From Symbiodinium natans (taxonomy: Eukaryota; Sar; Dinophyceae; Suessiales; Symbiodiniaceae), in assembly GCA_905221605.1 (NCBI GenBank), contig CAJNDS010002139.1, positions 576,613-640,612 of the forward strand: 64,000 bases of DNA, in the 5' to 3' direction. Below, in pieces: positions 10,379-19,748 of this stretch. The position numbers and the translations under genes are program-made. The notes under the pieces were generated by a model. The model saw nothing but the letters and a program-made list of their open reading frames with translations. It did no database searches and had not been told where the DNA came from. Position 1 is the stretch's first letter, and every line of letters begins with the position of its first letter.

Positions 10379-11476
10379 GTGCACGCGCAGCCAAGGCAAG
10401 CAGTATTGGCTTTCCTTCTGGAACTGGACGCCAGGCTCAAAAGATTGGAGACCGACAAGGCGGCCCAAGCCCCTCAGCAGAAGATGCTCACAGAGGAACC
10501 TGGATGTACACTGGATGGAATCCGGAGAAGGTTCAGAAGCCAAGAGAGGGAGAAGCTCTAGCTCAAAACAATGCGAAGGAGGTATGAGGGCCATTCTCAA
10601 GCCAGCAATGGTTTTGCGCTTCCATGCACTGGCAGGGTGAAGGAGGATCGATCCAGCACAACCACCTTCGTCCTCACCATCTCGCTGGATGCCGAGGAGC
10701 GGCTCCAGATCAACAAGGCCCTAAGAGCTCTCACAGATTCAGCAGCCACGGCCCTCATAGGCGCCAGACTTGGCCAGAGCGAAGCCACAAGCCCGAGCCC
10801 CAGCGGGTGCGGCCTCCCATGGGCCACAGGAAGGGCTGTTGGAACAAGCAAAAAACCTGTCCGTAAGTGGGCTCTTATGGCAGGCCCTAGAAACTGGACG
10901 GCACTTCGGACGGACCGTGAAGCCCAGGCAGGCCCTACATGAACCTCCGCGACTCAAACCATTTGACCACGCATGAGCTGCAGCTCCGTGCCTACCGTAC
11001 CTATGAGGAGCTGTTACAAAGCCTGCCAAGCGGGTTAGCTGACCCAGACTACCTCTTGGAAGTCGCTGACAAGCTCCTTCACCTGCCGGAAACCTTTCCA
11101 GCAGCCTACCTGCAAATCTACGACCCCATTATACCATTTGGACTTGGAAGCAATGCTAGGCAGCAATGCCCTACAGCTCGATCGTGCTTCTCTCATGGAC
11201 TCCATCGTAAGGTACGGCTTCCTTACCACTGCACAGTACATCGCTGATTTGTTCTTTGCTGTGGCAGATATCCCAAGCGTTGGTAACGCACAGTTCCCTG
11301 CGATGCTGTGTTACAGCGATCCGGACTACTGGATGGGGGCCCTTTTGTTGGCATTTGAAGCTCACCAAAAAGGGCCCCCTGGGCGCGCAGCTGGTCTGCC
11401 CATTGTGTTGGGGTTTCCTGAGACGGAGAAACGTATTACCGATCTTCAGGTCAACGGCCCCCGGCGGCCACCGTAG
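10379..11476 (+). pseudogene. Degenerate coding patch, unknown product
   Basis: Three plus-strand frames in sequence look protein-like. The first is 10379-10561 (LELDARLKRLETDKAAQ, coiled-coil). The second is about 10790-10976, ending PPRLKPFDHA. The third is 10939-11247, continued in another frame at 11138-11476 (ASLMDSIVRYGFLTTAQYI, then PAMLCYSDPDYWMGALLLAF). The last two read smoothly across a single frameshift near 11130. No domain is recognised. It may be a decayed retroelement or gene remnant. Confidence 0.3.
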
Positions 11477-12504
11477 CATTGTTGGCGGAACGTGCATATC
11501 GAAGGCCCACCTGCCCCCACACGGTATATGGAGGGGTTGCCCGTGATACAAGGACTAGTGGATAAGTCACGCTTGTGCAAGTGGGTGCCGGCGAACTAAC
11601 CTCGAAGCTGCCCGAAAGGAGCAAACGCCCGCCATCAATGCTTTCGTGAAAGTCAACCTGGACAGATCGCATGCGCTGGCGGGACGCCCTTAGGGATTGG
11701 CGCGCCAGCAAGTTGCGCACCGCAGAACCCGATCTGGAGCCGGAAGAAGCCGAAAGGGATGCACACATCCACTTCTCACAAAGCCGTCAAGGTTCGTCGA
11801 GTGCAGTTCTGAAAAAAGCCAATTTTGCACTTGCAGCTCCACCTCTTCAGCCTCAGGGCAGGCAGAGGCAAGTGGGAGAAGTCTAACGGAAGGACTTCCA
11901 ACACGAAACAACAACACGTGACATGACATCCCGCACTCTAGGTTGTAAATCGACCAGACTTGGCCACAGAGGCCGAGAAGGCCTGCCGTGCGGAATCCAC
12001 AGCTTGGTTTTTTCTCCATGCACTTCTGCAAGCCTTTTCCGACTGTGTTGTTTCCGAACCGTACATGGGAGCAGATTCAGACTCGGGTGCAATTGGCAAC
12101 ATCGTAGGGACTGCAAGGCAATGTTCGCGCCCAAGACAGACGCCGCCGCAGGACTGCTGCGAACAGGCATTGCACGCAGCTGCCACACTGCTTCAGCGAA
12201 TTGCCATCGGATTTGCAGGGTCCACACCGCCGGCACCAAACAAGACCCGATCCTCTGTGGCAGAGAGATCCTCAGCGAAGGCCAGTGGAAGTTGCCAAAG
12301 CAAGCGAGACCAAGGCATGCACGATAAAAATAGAGACTTGAAAGGCACCACATCCACCAAAGAATGAGGCTTGAGAAAAAGGGTGACACAGCGACAAAAA
12401 ATGAAAAAGAAGAACATCTTCTAAGTCCGGATGCCAACACCCTGCATGCCCGCCCACGTGTGTCATAAGTCGTATTTTCAATTTTAGTCTTCCTCGCGCC
12501 CGCC
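11477..12504. other. No gene seen
   Basis: Between the degenerate patch and the LINE remnant I see no convincing gene. Long minus frames (for example 12767-11883) show no domain and have the look of chance frames. Confidence 0.4.
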
Positions 12505-12901
12505 GTGGAGCCAAAGGGCGACCAGGCCGCCTTAAAGGATTGCGCAACTGCGTGCCGAACCAAAGACGGCAGAGTCATGAGGCACTGTATTTTGCTCTCA
12601 CACACCCTCACCAGTGTGCTTGCAGGAAGACATTCAGCAATCAGCTTGGAACTTTCGGCCTCCGCGCTCCGGCTCCACGACGGGATGCAGAACATTCTGA
12701 TTTGGTCTTCTGAAAAGTCCGCTCCATTAAGACTGATGTTTAAGCTGGCAAAAAAAAGACATCTCAAAATGCTTGAAGTTCAACACAGGCTTGAAGGGGG
12801 TAAGGTTAGAGTCAACTCTGCGACGCTTCTGCTGTGGTTTCGCACGAATTCCGTTGCATCGATGCTTCCGCTTGGCTTTGCCTCTCAGGCCTTTCTAGGC
12901 C

Positions 12902-14104
12902 TTGGACTTCCTTCCCTGCCCTGCAGTGAGGTCCTTGCTCTTGCAAGCAAGACAGGCCATTCAAAAGTCCGTTTCATTGTGCGATGCACCCATCGTTGAG
13001 CAATTCCAAGTAAAATGTCAGGAAGCCCTCTCTGTCCCTCCGAGGGATGTTGCTCAGCACTCAAATAGCCGTAAGCTTAAACAAGCACAAATGGCGCTCA
13101 GAACTGTGCTGCGGAACGCGGCGTGTGTTGAGGCGCAAGGATACCTCAGACAAAAAGTTGCGAACCACGCACATGAAAGCCAGCTCTGCTCCATCTTGCT
13201 TGCTCTAAATCTCCCTCCCAAGAATGTGGCCTCTGATGTTACCCGATGCTATGCTCTAAGATGGGCGATTGCAGAGGAAGCCGATGCGTACTTTGTGCAC
13301 AGGCAATTTGCTTCTAGAGATGAACGATGTAGAGCCCGTCTACGTGACAAAAAGGGAAAGGAATTGCGATATGATAATGGATTCGGGCGAATGCCTATTT
13401 GCAAACACTGTCATCTCAACCAGGGCTGCCCCGATGACCTTGCCCAAACCATCGGCGGCATGCTACCTTGTTGTGATGTCAGTCATGCTCCGTTACTGCA
13501 AGACGCGGCAATGCCGGACGCCCCACTCAGAGCTATCACATATAGAGCGGCACAACCGCAGGAACATCAATGTGCCTTCACACAGAGCCACTGCTTGCTT
13601 TGTGGTCGGGGAACAAACACCACTGAACACTGGCTTACTGCCTGTGGTGTTACCAGAGCCCCCCTTTTTATTGTCTTAGTCACTCTGGGCTATGCTAGCA
13701 CTGCCTCGTTAGAGTCCCTCTGTCACAATGCACTCCCTATTGTCAATGCCAACGAGGATGTTGATAAAAGATTCTGTGCTGTCTTGCTGGCATGGATTGC
13801 CACTATTCGCAGGTATGTCATGGAAGAGCAATGCACCTGGCACCCTGGATGGGGTGAAAAACCACAGCGTGCCAAGCATATAAATTACATACCCAAGCTT
13901 GCATCACGCCTTTGGAATACAATTCCGCGGATGCTGCTTCCCAAAGCGCTACCCACGTGGTGGGTTGATACGGAGCGTTGCAAACCCTGTTGCAATGATG
14001 GCGGGCTCTGTATCGTGAAGTCAAACACCCTCTTTCGGCCTTGGTCAAAGCAAGTGCGCAAGGTGTCACCATATCTCCCAGAAATGTCAACATTGGAGAC
14101 GTAA
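12902..14104 (+). CDS. LINE C-terminal region with zinc motif
   Basis: This is a 400-codon frame. Its key feature is CLLCGRGTNTTEHWLTAC, a C-X2-C...H...C arrangement typical of the zinc-binding segment that follows RT in LINEs. Upstream lie Cys/His-rich stretches (CKHCHLNQGC). It most likely belongs to one polyprotein with the RNase H frame that overlaps its end by 64 bp. The start codon is not reliable, and an overlapping frame (12505-12999) may hold the preceding part. Confidence 0.5.
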   Translation: MDFLPCPAVRSLLLQARQAIQKSVSLCDAPIVEQFQVKCQEALSVPPRDVAQHSNSRKLKQAQMALRTVLRNAACVEAQGYLRQKVANHAHESQLCSILLALNLPPKNVASDVTRCYALRWAIAEEADAYFVHRQFASRDERCRARLRDKKGKELRYDNGFGRMPICKHCHLNQGCPDDLAQTIGGMLPCCDVSHAPLLQDAAMPDAPLRAITYRAAQPQEHQCAFTQSHCLLCGRGTNTTEHWLTACGVTRAPLFIVLVTLGYASTASLESLCHNALPIVNANEDVDKRFCAVLLAWIATIRRYVMEEQCTWHPGWGEKPQRAKHINYIPKLASRLWNTIPRMLLPKALPTWWVDTERCKPCCNDGGLCIVKSNTLFRPWSKQVRKVSPYLPEMSTLET

Positions 14105-14997
14105 TTGCGACCTTGGATGCCCAACACTACTTACTTGCGCCCATGTATCAACAGACCATGGGTATCCCGAACGTCGCTCTTTGGCCCAAAATGTGCCACT
14201 GTGGCAACTTGCATCTAAAAGTAACTGCGGTAAGGCCCATCCCTGCTCGCACGCCACTTATTGTCGAATTAAAGCCGGTCAAGGACATGCACCTTGTTGC
14301 TCAATTTGATGGTAGTTGCCATGTGCAAGAGGGCATTGGTGGTGCTGGTGGGGTCATATGGTCGCCTGGACCTGTCCCAATTATCCTTGATACGATTGCC
14401 ATTCCGCTTCAGCCTTGTCCAGATTCTATGTTTGCAGAAATCCATGCTGCCGAGGCCACACTTGACAAGGCGCTAAACCTTGCTGCTCGCAATCAAATTG
14501 AGGAGGTTGTAATCCAGGGCGATTGCATCAACATCGTTAAACACTTCGCTGGGGCTTTAAGGCTCCACAGGGAAGACCTCGTCCGAAAGTTAGGTGCAAT
14601 GTGGCAAAAGCTTACACACACCTCCATTACGGTTCATTGGTCGTATGTACCTCGAATCGGTAATAAGGTCGCTGATCACTTAGCAGGGATTGCAGCCGAC
14701 AGCATACGCTTTGAAGCAATTCTTTGTGAGGATGTCTTCTTCGACTCGGGCGAAGGTCAACCCAATATGCAAATCAATACGGCACATTTTCCCGCCCGTC
14801 CTGCTGCCGTCCAGGCAATGGCATTTACAGGCTATACAATCGGATTAAACCTCCGCCGGAACTGGATACGGCTTGGCCCGGGCTCGTCCAGTACAGAAAG
14901 CCATCATCGTATCCCCAAGGACGATACTATGCCATCCGTCACTGGCAAACGAGCAAAAGGCTACTCGCTTCCTGGCCATTGGACCGAATGCCATTGA
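14041..14997 (+). CDS. RNase H of LINE remnant
   Basis: A clear RNase H fold degrades the RNA strand of the RNA:DNA hybrid. It starts at HLVAQFDGSCHVQEG (D90), followed by FAEIHAAEATLDKAL (E138), VVIQGDCINIV (D161) and HWSYVPRIGNKVADHLAG (D212). All four carboxylates are in the expected order and spacing. The first 80 residues and the last 90 are not assigned. Coding sense appears to pass to the frame at 14873-15211 near its end. Confidence 0.75.
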   Translation: MVKASAQGVTISPRNVNIGDVIATLDAQHYLLAPMYQQTMGIPNVALWPKMCHCGNLHLKVTAVRPIPARTPLIVELKPVKDMHLVAQFDGSCHVQEGIGGAGGVIWSPGPVPIILDTIAIPLQPCPDSMFAEIHAAEATLDKALNLAARNQIEEVVIQGDCINIVKHFAGALRLHREDLVRKLGAMWQKLTHTSITVHWSYVPRIGNKVADHLAGIAADSIRFEAILCEDVFFDSGEGQPNMQINTAHFPARPAAVQAMAFTGYTIGLNLRRNWIRLGPGSSSTESHHRIPKDDTMPSVTGKRAKGYSLPGHWTECH

Positions 14998-15211
14998 AAT
15001 TGACATGAAAAGTGCGCATTATTCTCTTTTGCGCCTCCTGACATGCCATGCCTTTGCTCACCCACCCTTACCAACGCTAGCGGAAGAAGCCAAGGAGATT
15101 TTCAGCACCCACTTAGCACAGGCTCCCAAGGCACAAACTGTGCAAACCAAACACCTGTTGCAAAGGGCTGTTGGAGTGGATACCAATGCTTTTTCTACGA
15201 CATGCTTATGA
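14873..15211 (+). CDS. Tail ORF after RNase H, polymerase-motif-A-like sequence
   Basis: The frame contains NAIEIDMKSAHYSLLRLL, which resembles a motif seen in dinoflagellate repeats where an acidic residue follows a beta strand (E-x-D-x-x-x-A-H-Y). It is superficially like motif A of DNA polymerases. It continues into another frame after 15180. The start at 14873 is not real; this is part of a longer damaged reading frame that continues the LINE remnant. Confidence 0.3.
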   Translation: MARARPVQKAIIVSPRTILCHPSLANEQKATRFLAIGPNAIEIDMKSAHYSLLRLLTCHAFAHPPLPTLAEEAKEIFSTHLAQAPKAQTVQTKHLLQRAVGVDTNAFSTTCL

Positions 15212-15300
15212 AGGTAGCATTGCGGCTTATGCCAAACCCCCTGCGCTGGCAAGGTTCTTGGAACACCTCACGCAAGCTAGATCTACCCTCCAAGCTATGA

Positions 15301-16764
15301 TTCGGGCAAGGGTGCCTTTCTGTTAGCCGGACGCACGGGTGAATAACAGGAATTGGCAACCTTTGCGCTTAAAGCTGCCAAGAGCTTCGCAATGCGAACA
15401 GGGCTTGCTATCCCTTAAGCCCCCTTAAGTCTCCTTTGGTAAAGGTATCCCACACTGTAAGACACCTTAAGAAAGCTTCAACAGCATGAAAACTGTTACA
15501 AATACCTTTAAAACCCAGAAAAACCAATAAAAAACTTCCTTACTGTGCTGGAACTGTACTCTGGGTGCACGATGGGGTGCATCAAAAGCAAGGGTGCTGT
15601 TACACCTTTCCTTGCAGAAGCTACGGAAGCGCTCATCCAACTTATCCAAACAGAACAGCACTTCTTTTCCCAAGTCGCCCCAAATCAAGAGTACAAGGGC
15701 CTAAAGAAAGTCTTTGCGGTCACCTCCACTAAACTTGAATTCAAGGCAGCAGTTAACGCGTTAAATGCTACGGGCTTGCCTGTCACAATCCGACATTTCC
15801 AAAGCTTCCAAAGTCCTTTCTTCAAAGAAAAAGCAAGCAAATTGGCTTGGAGGTTTCGGACATTCTAAAGGTTGAAAAGCAAAGGAAAAGCAAACGGAGA
15901 AGAGTGGAAGTTATTGCTGCTCCGCGTTAGCAGTGATGGCCCCGATTCGCTGCGCAAGCTGTTGTTTTTCCATTAGTTGTAAGCGCCCGCCCACTTCCCT
16001 CTAGTGCTGCGTGTTGCTGTTAAGTTGGATGTTGCTACACAACTCCGCGTGAGCAGACGGAAGCCGGAAAAAAACAGTGACTCCGTGCCGGAAGAACGAG
16101 CGCTAGCACAATCGTTTTTCCGAGCATTTCAAGCTAACCTCCAAGTGGTCCGCACGACCAGTTGGAGCAATGGTCAGGGTGGTGCTTGCACCTGTAAGTG
16201 TTCACAGCACTGATTCCGCCTTGTCAGCAAAGTTCCTGGATTAACTTGTGCGTGGCGCTTGATTACCATCCAGTCGGTCACCTGCCTCGCAGCAGTCAAC
16301 TCGCATGCGAAAATAAGCAACGATCGTGCAGCTGTTTTTCTTTCCGTCACGAAGAGTCCACAAGTACAGCGCAACGGAAGAACAGCTACCGAGGCGCGTG
16401 CTTGATGCGGCGATGCGTTTGACTGCCTGTTAAAAACATTGGAGGTAGACAATTTGAGGTCTTGTCTTGAACGTGCTTTCTGAACCGGAGCTCGAGCTGG
16501 ATTGAAGAGCTGGAATCTGGAGCTGCTGGAAGTCAGGACTGTGGAAGCTGGAAGCTGGACTGCACTCCGCCACTGCTGCTCTGCCTCCGCCATGCCACTG
16601 CTGTCCTGTCCTGCAGCTCTGCTGCCTGTTGCTGCGTTTTCTAACGTTAACAAAGAAAGTTGTTGAAGTGCATTTCGATTAAGGTGTGTGGGGGAGAGAT
16701 GCCAAACTTTTGGCGGCTCTGCCACTGCTCCGCCATGCCGCCATGCCACTGCTGCCGCCATTGC
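15301..16764. other. No gene seen; short G/C-rich simple repeats
   Basis: No domain is visible. A frame at 15545-15868 (+) starts MLELYSGCTMGCIKSKG but cannot be assigned. From about 16490 to 16760 the sequence is built on imperfect repeats of 'ctggaagctgga' and 'gccactgctccgccatgcc', leading directly into the 11-bp minisatellite. Confidence 0.45.
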
Positions 16765-17190
16765 CGGTTACAACGCGGTCACAACGCGTGACACAACACG
16801 GTCACAACACGGTTACAACGCACAACGCGGACACAACACGGTTAACGCTCACAACGCGCCCAACGCGGACACATCACAACGCGGTCACTACGGTCACAAC
16901 GCGGTCACTACGGTCAAAACGCGGTTACAACGAATCATTTTGAGTTATGTTTGAGTTATCTTGAATGATTATTGAATCTTGAATCATTATTGAGTTATCA
17001 TTGAGTTACTATTAAGTCTAATTTAATGGACCGTTTTTTGAAACGATGAGGCTGTGTTTTTGACCTGTTTTGGAGTCAAGTTGAGCGTTTTGCAGCAATG
17101 AACACCTTTTCTCAACCCTTTTACTTAAAGAGCCATTTTGGAAAAAAAAGTTAATTGGTTTAAGAATTCTTAATACTACACACAAGAGCG
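16765..17190 (+). repeat. 11-bp minisatellite with AT-rich tail, uninterrupted copy
   Basis: About 165 bp of CGGTCACNACG-type repeats are followed by an AT-rich tail of loosely repeated 'ttgaatcattattgagtta' (to about 17030) and then a short unique end (cagca-tgaacacc, later 'aaaaaaaagttaattggtt'). The same order occurs at 34560-35473 plus 45361-45470, where the copia element is inserted. This copy therefore acts as the empty site. Confidence 0.7.
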
Positions 17191-17655
17191 CACAGAGCAG
17201 GAAGCAGATAACGGGTTAATTGAAGGATGTTCCCCTTAGGCTTTCTGCCAATGGAGGAAAAAACAGCTGCACGATTGATCGTAGCTGAAAATGCTGATTT
17301 TCGCCCCAAAAAAAGCAGCCTCTTCGGGATAGAGCAAAAACAGCTGCATGTTCGTAGCTGAAAATTCTGTTGTGTTCTTCACGCCGTGTGGTTTGCAGTG
17401 CTTTTACGATTCGACTCTGTTCGTCGCGATGCTGCTGTAACGGTCACTACGTGTCAAACAAGCTCGATTGCAAGATCCGCGCGTTACGACGGAAGATGTG
17501 AGGCGCGTCATGGCTTGATCGAGAGGACCGCCCACCCCCACTCACTACGGGTCACGACGGGTCACTACGGGTCACTACGGGTGGGAAAAGATTGGATCCA
17601 TCGGGCGGATGCGTGTCACAGCGTAAAAAGTTCTATCTTGTGTTTCTAACCCTAT
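17191..17655. repeat. No gene; short tandem block
   Basis: There is no gene here. A short array of 'gggtcactac' (about 17540-17583) resembles the CGGTCAC minisatellite with the spacing changed to 10 bp. The phrase 'agctgaaaat' occurs twice (about 17283 and 17356). Confidence 0.45.
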
Positions 17656-17752
17656 TCAGGTGTTCATGCTAACCAAGCGGCAACGGTGCAACTTCTGTTT
17701 TGCACCAGAGTCTGAAGTAGCTCCTGGTAGTATGCCCAAAGCGATTTTCGCC
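17656..17752 (-). repeat. Terminal repeat B2 of element 2
   Basis: This 97-bp sequence is identical to 17815-17911. It forms the 3' end of the minus-strand element and is separated from A2 by 22 bp (17753-17774). Confidence 0.9.
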
Positions 17753-17774
17753 GGGTGCGGGAGTGGAGGGCGGG

Positions 17775-17817
17775 ATGCTTGAGCAGCCGCAGAGAACGCA
17801 ATCGCACCTGTAGGTCA
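17775..17817 (-). repeat. Terminal repeat A2 of element 2
   Basis: This 43-bp sequence is identical to 24908-24950. It lies between B2 and B1, giving the B1-A2-B2 arrangement expected of split direct repeats. Confidence 0.9.
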
Positions 17818-17911
17818 GGTGTTCATGCTAACCAAGCGGCAACGGTGCAACTTCTGTTTTGCACCAGAGTCTGAAGTAGCTCCTGGTAGTATGCCCAAAG
17901 CGATTTTCGCC
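17815..17911 (-). repeat. Terminal repeat B1 of element 2
   Basis: This is the internal 97-bp copy of B. It starts 30 bp downstream (element sense) of the recombinase stop codon and shares three bases with A2. Confidence 0.9.
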
Positions 17912-17940
17912 ACACCCAACCTTTCCAACCATTGCGGCTG

Positions 17941-18654
17941 CTAACCCAGGCGAAAGAGATTGAACCAAACAGCAGGGGGGACCCCTGCACGCTGAAGCGC
18001 TTCTGCACGGAACAGGAGATTTTGGAATCCTTCCAGCAAGGACAAAACCTTGGTCTTGGCGACGGCTGGGACTGTCGAGAAGAAATGTAGCGCCGCCACT
18101 TCCTGGACGTAAATCTCCATTGAACGATGATTTAGCCATCTGCCTCGTCGCCTGACGAGCTCGCTGTTCTCAGTCTGGTGAAGGAGCCACGTAGCCCCTC
18201 CCGCTCTGAGGGAGCCAAGGTCCAACTGCTTGCCTCCTGGAAGTCGGTCCAAAGAGAGGGCCTTGACCACTGCGGAGAACCTGCTCCTCAAAGTCGAGGG
18301 AGAGAAAGGCCATAAGCGCCTTTCGGGGGCGTAGTGACCAAAAGCCATGGTGACAACTCGCAGCAAATCAGGTTGGTCCAAGCGAGCGACCTGGTGTCGG
18401 GCAGCACGAAACCTTGTTTTTGGCTCCGCGATTGACAGCAGCGCAAACCATATCGTGCCACCAAGATCGGCTGGCAATGTCAGATCAGATCTCGTAGCAC
18501 CGAGAACCTCGCCCACGCGCATGACGCCACCCCACGTTAAAGCCAGCAACCCGGCAACGGGGACCCAGCCCCAAAGAAGGGCAACTGAGACACAAGCGAG
18601 TAGCACCTGCCAAGGCATGCCAAGGTGATGCGCCACGAAAACGCTAAATCCCAA
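17941..18654 (-). CDS. Tyrosine recombinase catalytic domain of element 2
   Basis: This 237-codon frame holds a full tyrosine recombinase active site. R46 lies in GGVMRVGEVLGATRSDL, a basic strand follows (EPKTRFRAARHQ), R150 is in DLGSLRAGGATWLL, RRRGRWLNHR gives W173/H176, and the nucleophile Y182 is in MEIYVQEV. The canonical His before the second Arg is replaced by Gly (GSLR). It is the C-terminal part of the polyprotein that begins in the RT ORF. The preceding frame (19748-18537) overlaps its start by 117 bp and carries the N-terminal DNA-binding part, so joining the two needs a frame change near 18650. The enzyme would integrate the element's circular DNA. Confidence 0.75.
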   Translation of the reverse strand: MGFSVFVAHHLGMPWQVLLACVSVALLWGWVPVAGLLALTWGGVMRVGEVLGATRSDLTLPADLGGTIWFALLSIAEPKTRFRAARHQVARLDQPDLLRVVTMAFGHYAPERRLWPFSPSTLRSRFSAVVKALSLDRLPGGKQLDLGSLRAGGATWLLHQTENSELVRRRGRWLNHRSMEIYVQEVAALHFFSTVPAVAKTKVLSLLEGFQNLLFRAEALQRAGVPPAVWFNLFRLG

Positions 18655-19748
18655 GCTGGTGTCAAAACACGCCTCAAAGCTGGCTGTAAAGCAGCAACCC
18701 CGTTAATGGTTTCCGAGTAGTGAGAATAAGGCCAGCCAGCAGCAAAAAGCTCACGGCCAAAGTCGGTCAGCAGACGGTTCATCTCGGGGGCCCCTTCAAA
18801 CCCTTGTGTCAGGAGCACCTTGAAGTCGAAACCACGGGCGCCCAGCCAACGCTCAAAAGCCTCCAGAAACTTCTGACGTCTACGCTGAGTCGGCTCCTCG
18901 ACAGGCCTTCCTTCAGCCAGTGTCTTGTGCTCTCTTGCAGCCTGTCGCGCTTGGTCTGTGCGGTCGCGGGGGAGCAGCATGCCATGGCATCCTTTAAAAC
19001 CCCACCCTGAACACCCTGAAGAACCCGGAGAGGCGAGGAAGAGGAAGAAAAGACACAAGAGGCGGCCGCAAAAGAAGAAGGCGAGGGAGGCGAGGAAGGG
19101 ACCCTCGCCAGGGAACCCTAAAGTTGAGTCAAAAAGGCGGGATGAGTGGCGAAAGTCACGCCAGTCAAGCTCAGGTGACAATCCTGGCGGAGGCCCTGCA
19201 AGGAGACACACAAGTCGCTCCCAGTTTGCAAGCCAACGGCGCACCTTGGTGGCTGCAAGGCCCTCATAGAGCTGATCAATAGTCAACTCGGGCCACACTG
19301 CATGGTCAGAAGGCGGAGGCAAAAGCGTGTCACGAGTAGGACAGTCAGCGGGATTCAGGCACGCAGGGCAGAAGTGGAAGACTGGATACAGGTCTGCAGC
19401 CAAGCAGACAGCTGCGACCTTGCGGAGGATGGGCGTTAAGCCTCTTGAGGGGCTGCGGCCTTTAGAGGCTGCCTGGAGTGCAACAGCAGAGTCTACAAAC
19501 ACCACGATCCGGAGGGACCCATGAGGGGCCAGGAAGCGCAGCAAGCGGAGGACCGAGGCGAGCTCCAAGATATTGATGTGGGACATGGCCCTCCAAGCCC
19601 ATGCCTTCCCAACTCTCCACGGCAGAGACAACACAACATCATTCACAACGAAGTTTTCAAGGCCTTCAGCCTTTAGGCTTTGTGCAGCGGCCCACATGGG
19701 CCTGCGCTCTAAGTGCTTGGTCAAACTCGTGGGCAATGGCATCTGCAA
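18537..19748 (-). CDS. RNase H C-terminal part and recombinase N-terminal region, element 2
   Basis: This 403-codon frame begins inside the end of the RT frame. It supplies the rest of the RNase H fold: E62 in HINILELASVL, D86 in VVFVDSAVALQAASKGRS and D135 in LNPADCPTR. The first RNase H carboxylate sits in the upstream frame, before the methyltransferase-like insert. From residue ~290 comes a helical segment (QRRRQKFLEAFERWLGARGF and HYSETINGVAALQPALRRV) that fits the SAM-like N-terminal domain of tyrosine recombinases. The frame ends inside the overlap with the recombinase catalytic frame. Confidence 0.7.
   Translation of the reverse strand: MQMPLPTSLTKHLERRPMWAAAQSLKAEGLENFVVNDVVLSLPWRVGKAWAWRAMSHINILELASVLRLLRFLAPHGSLRIVVFVDSAVALQAASKGRSPSRGLTPILRKVAAVCLAADLYPVFHFCPACLNPADCPTRDTLLPPPSDHAVWPELTIDQLYEGLAATKVRRWLANWERLVCLLAGPPPGLSPELDWRDFRHSSRLFDSTLGFPGEGPFLASLAFFFCGRLLCLFFLFLASPGSSGCSGWGFKGCHGMLLPRDRTDQARQAAREHKTLAEGRPVEEPTQRRRQKFLEAFERWLGARGFDFKVLLTQGFEGAPEMNRLLTDFGRELFAAGWPYSHYSETINGVAALQPALRRVLTPAWDLAFSWRITLACLGRCYSLVSQLPFFGAGSPLPGCWL

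Larger units (their letters stand above)
12505..15300 (+). mobile_element. LINE-type non-LTR retrotransposon, 3' half
   Basis: A plus-strand run of overlapping frames encodes a post-RT zinc-binding region followed by a complete RNase H and a further conserved-looking tail. This is the order found at the 3' end of RNase-H-bearing LINEs. No endonuclease or RT palm was found upstream, so it is a 5'-truncated or eroded copy. The frames overlap (12902-14104, 14041-14997, 14873-15211), which implies frameshift damage. No poly-A tail or target duplication could be fixed. Confidence 0.6.

Noticed and set aside
11883-12767. A 294-codon minus frame
   Set aside because: No domain or motif, Ser/Leu/Cys-rich composition, and it lies opposite a LINE remnant; probably chance.
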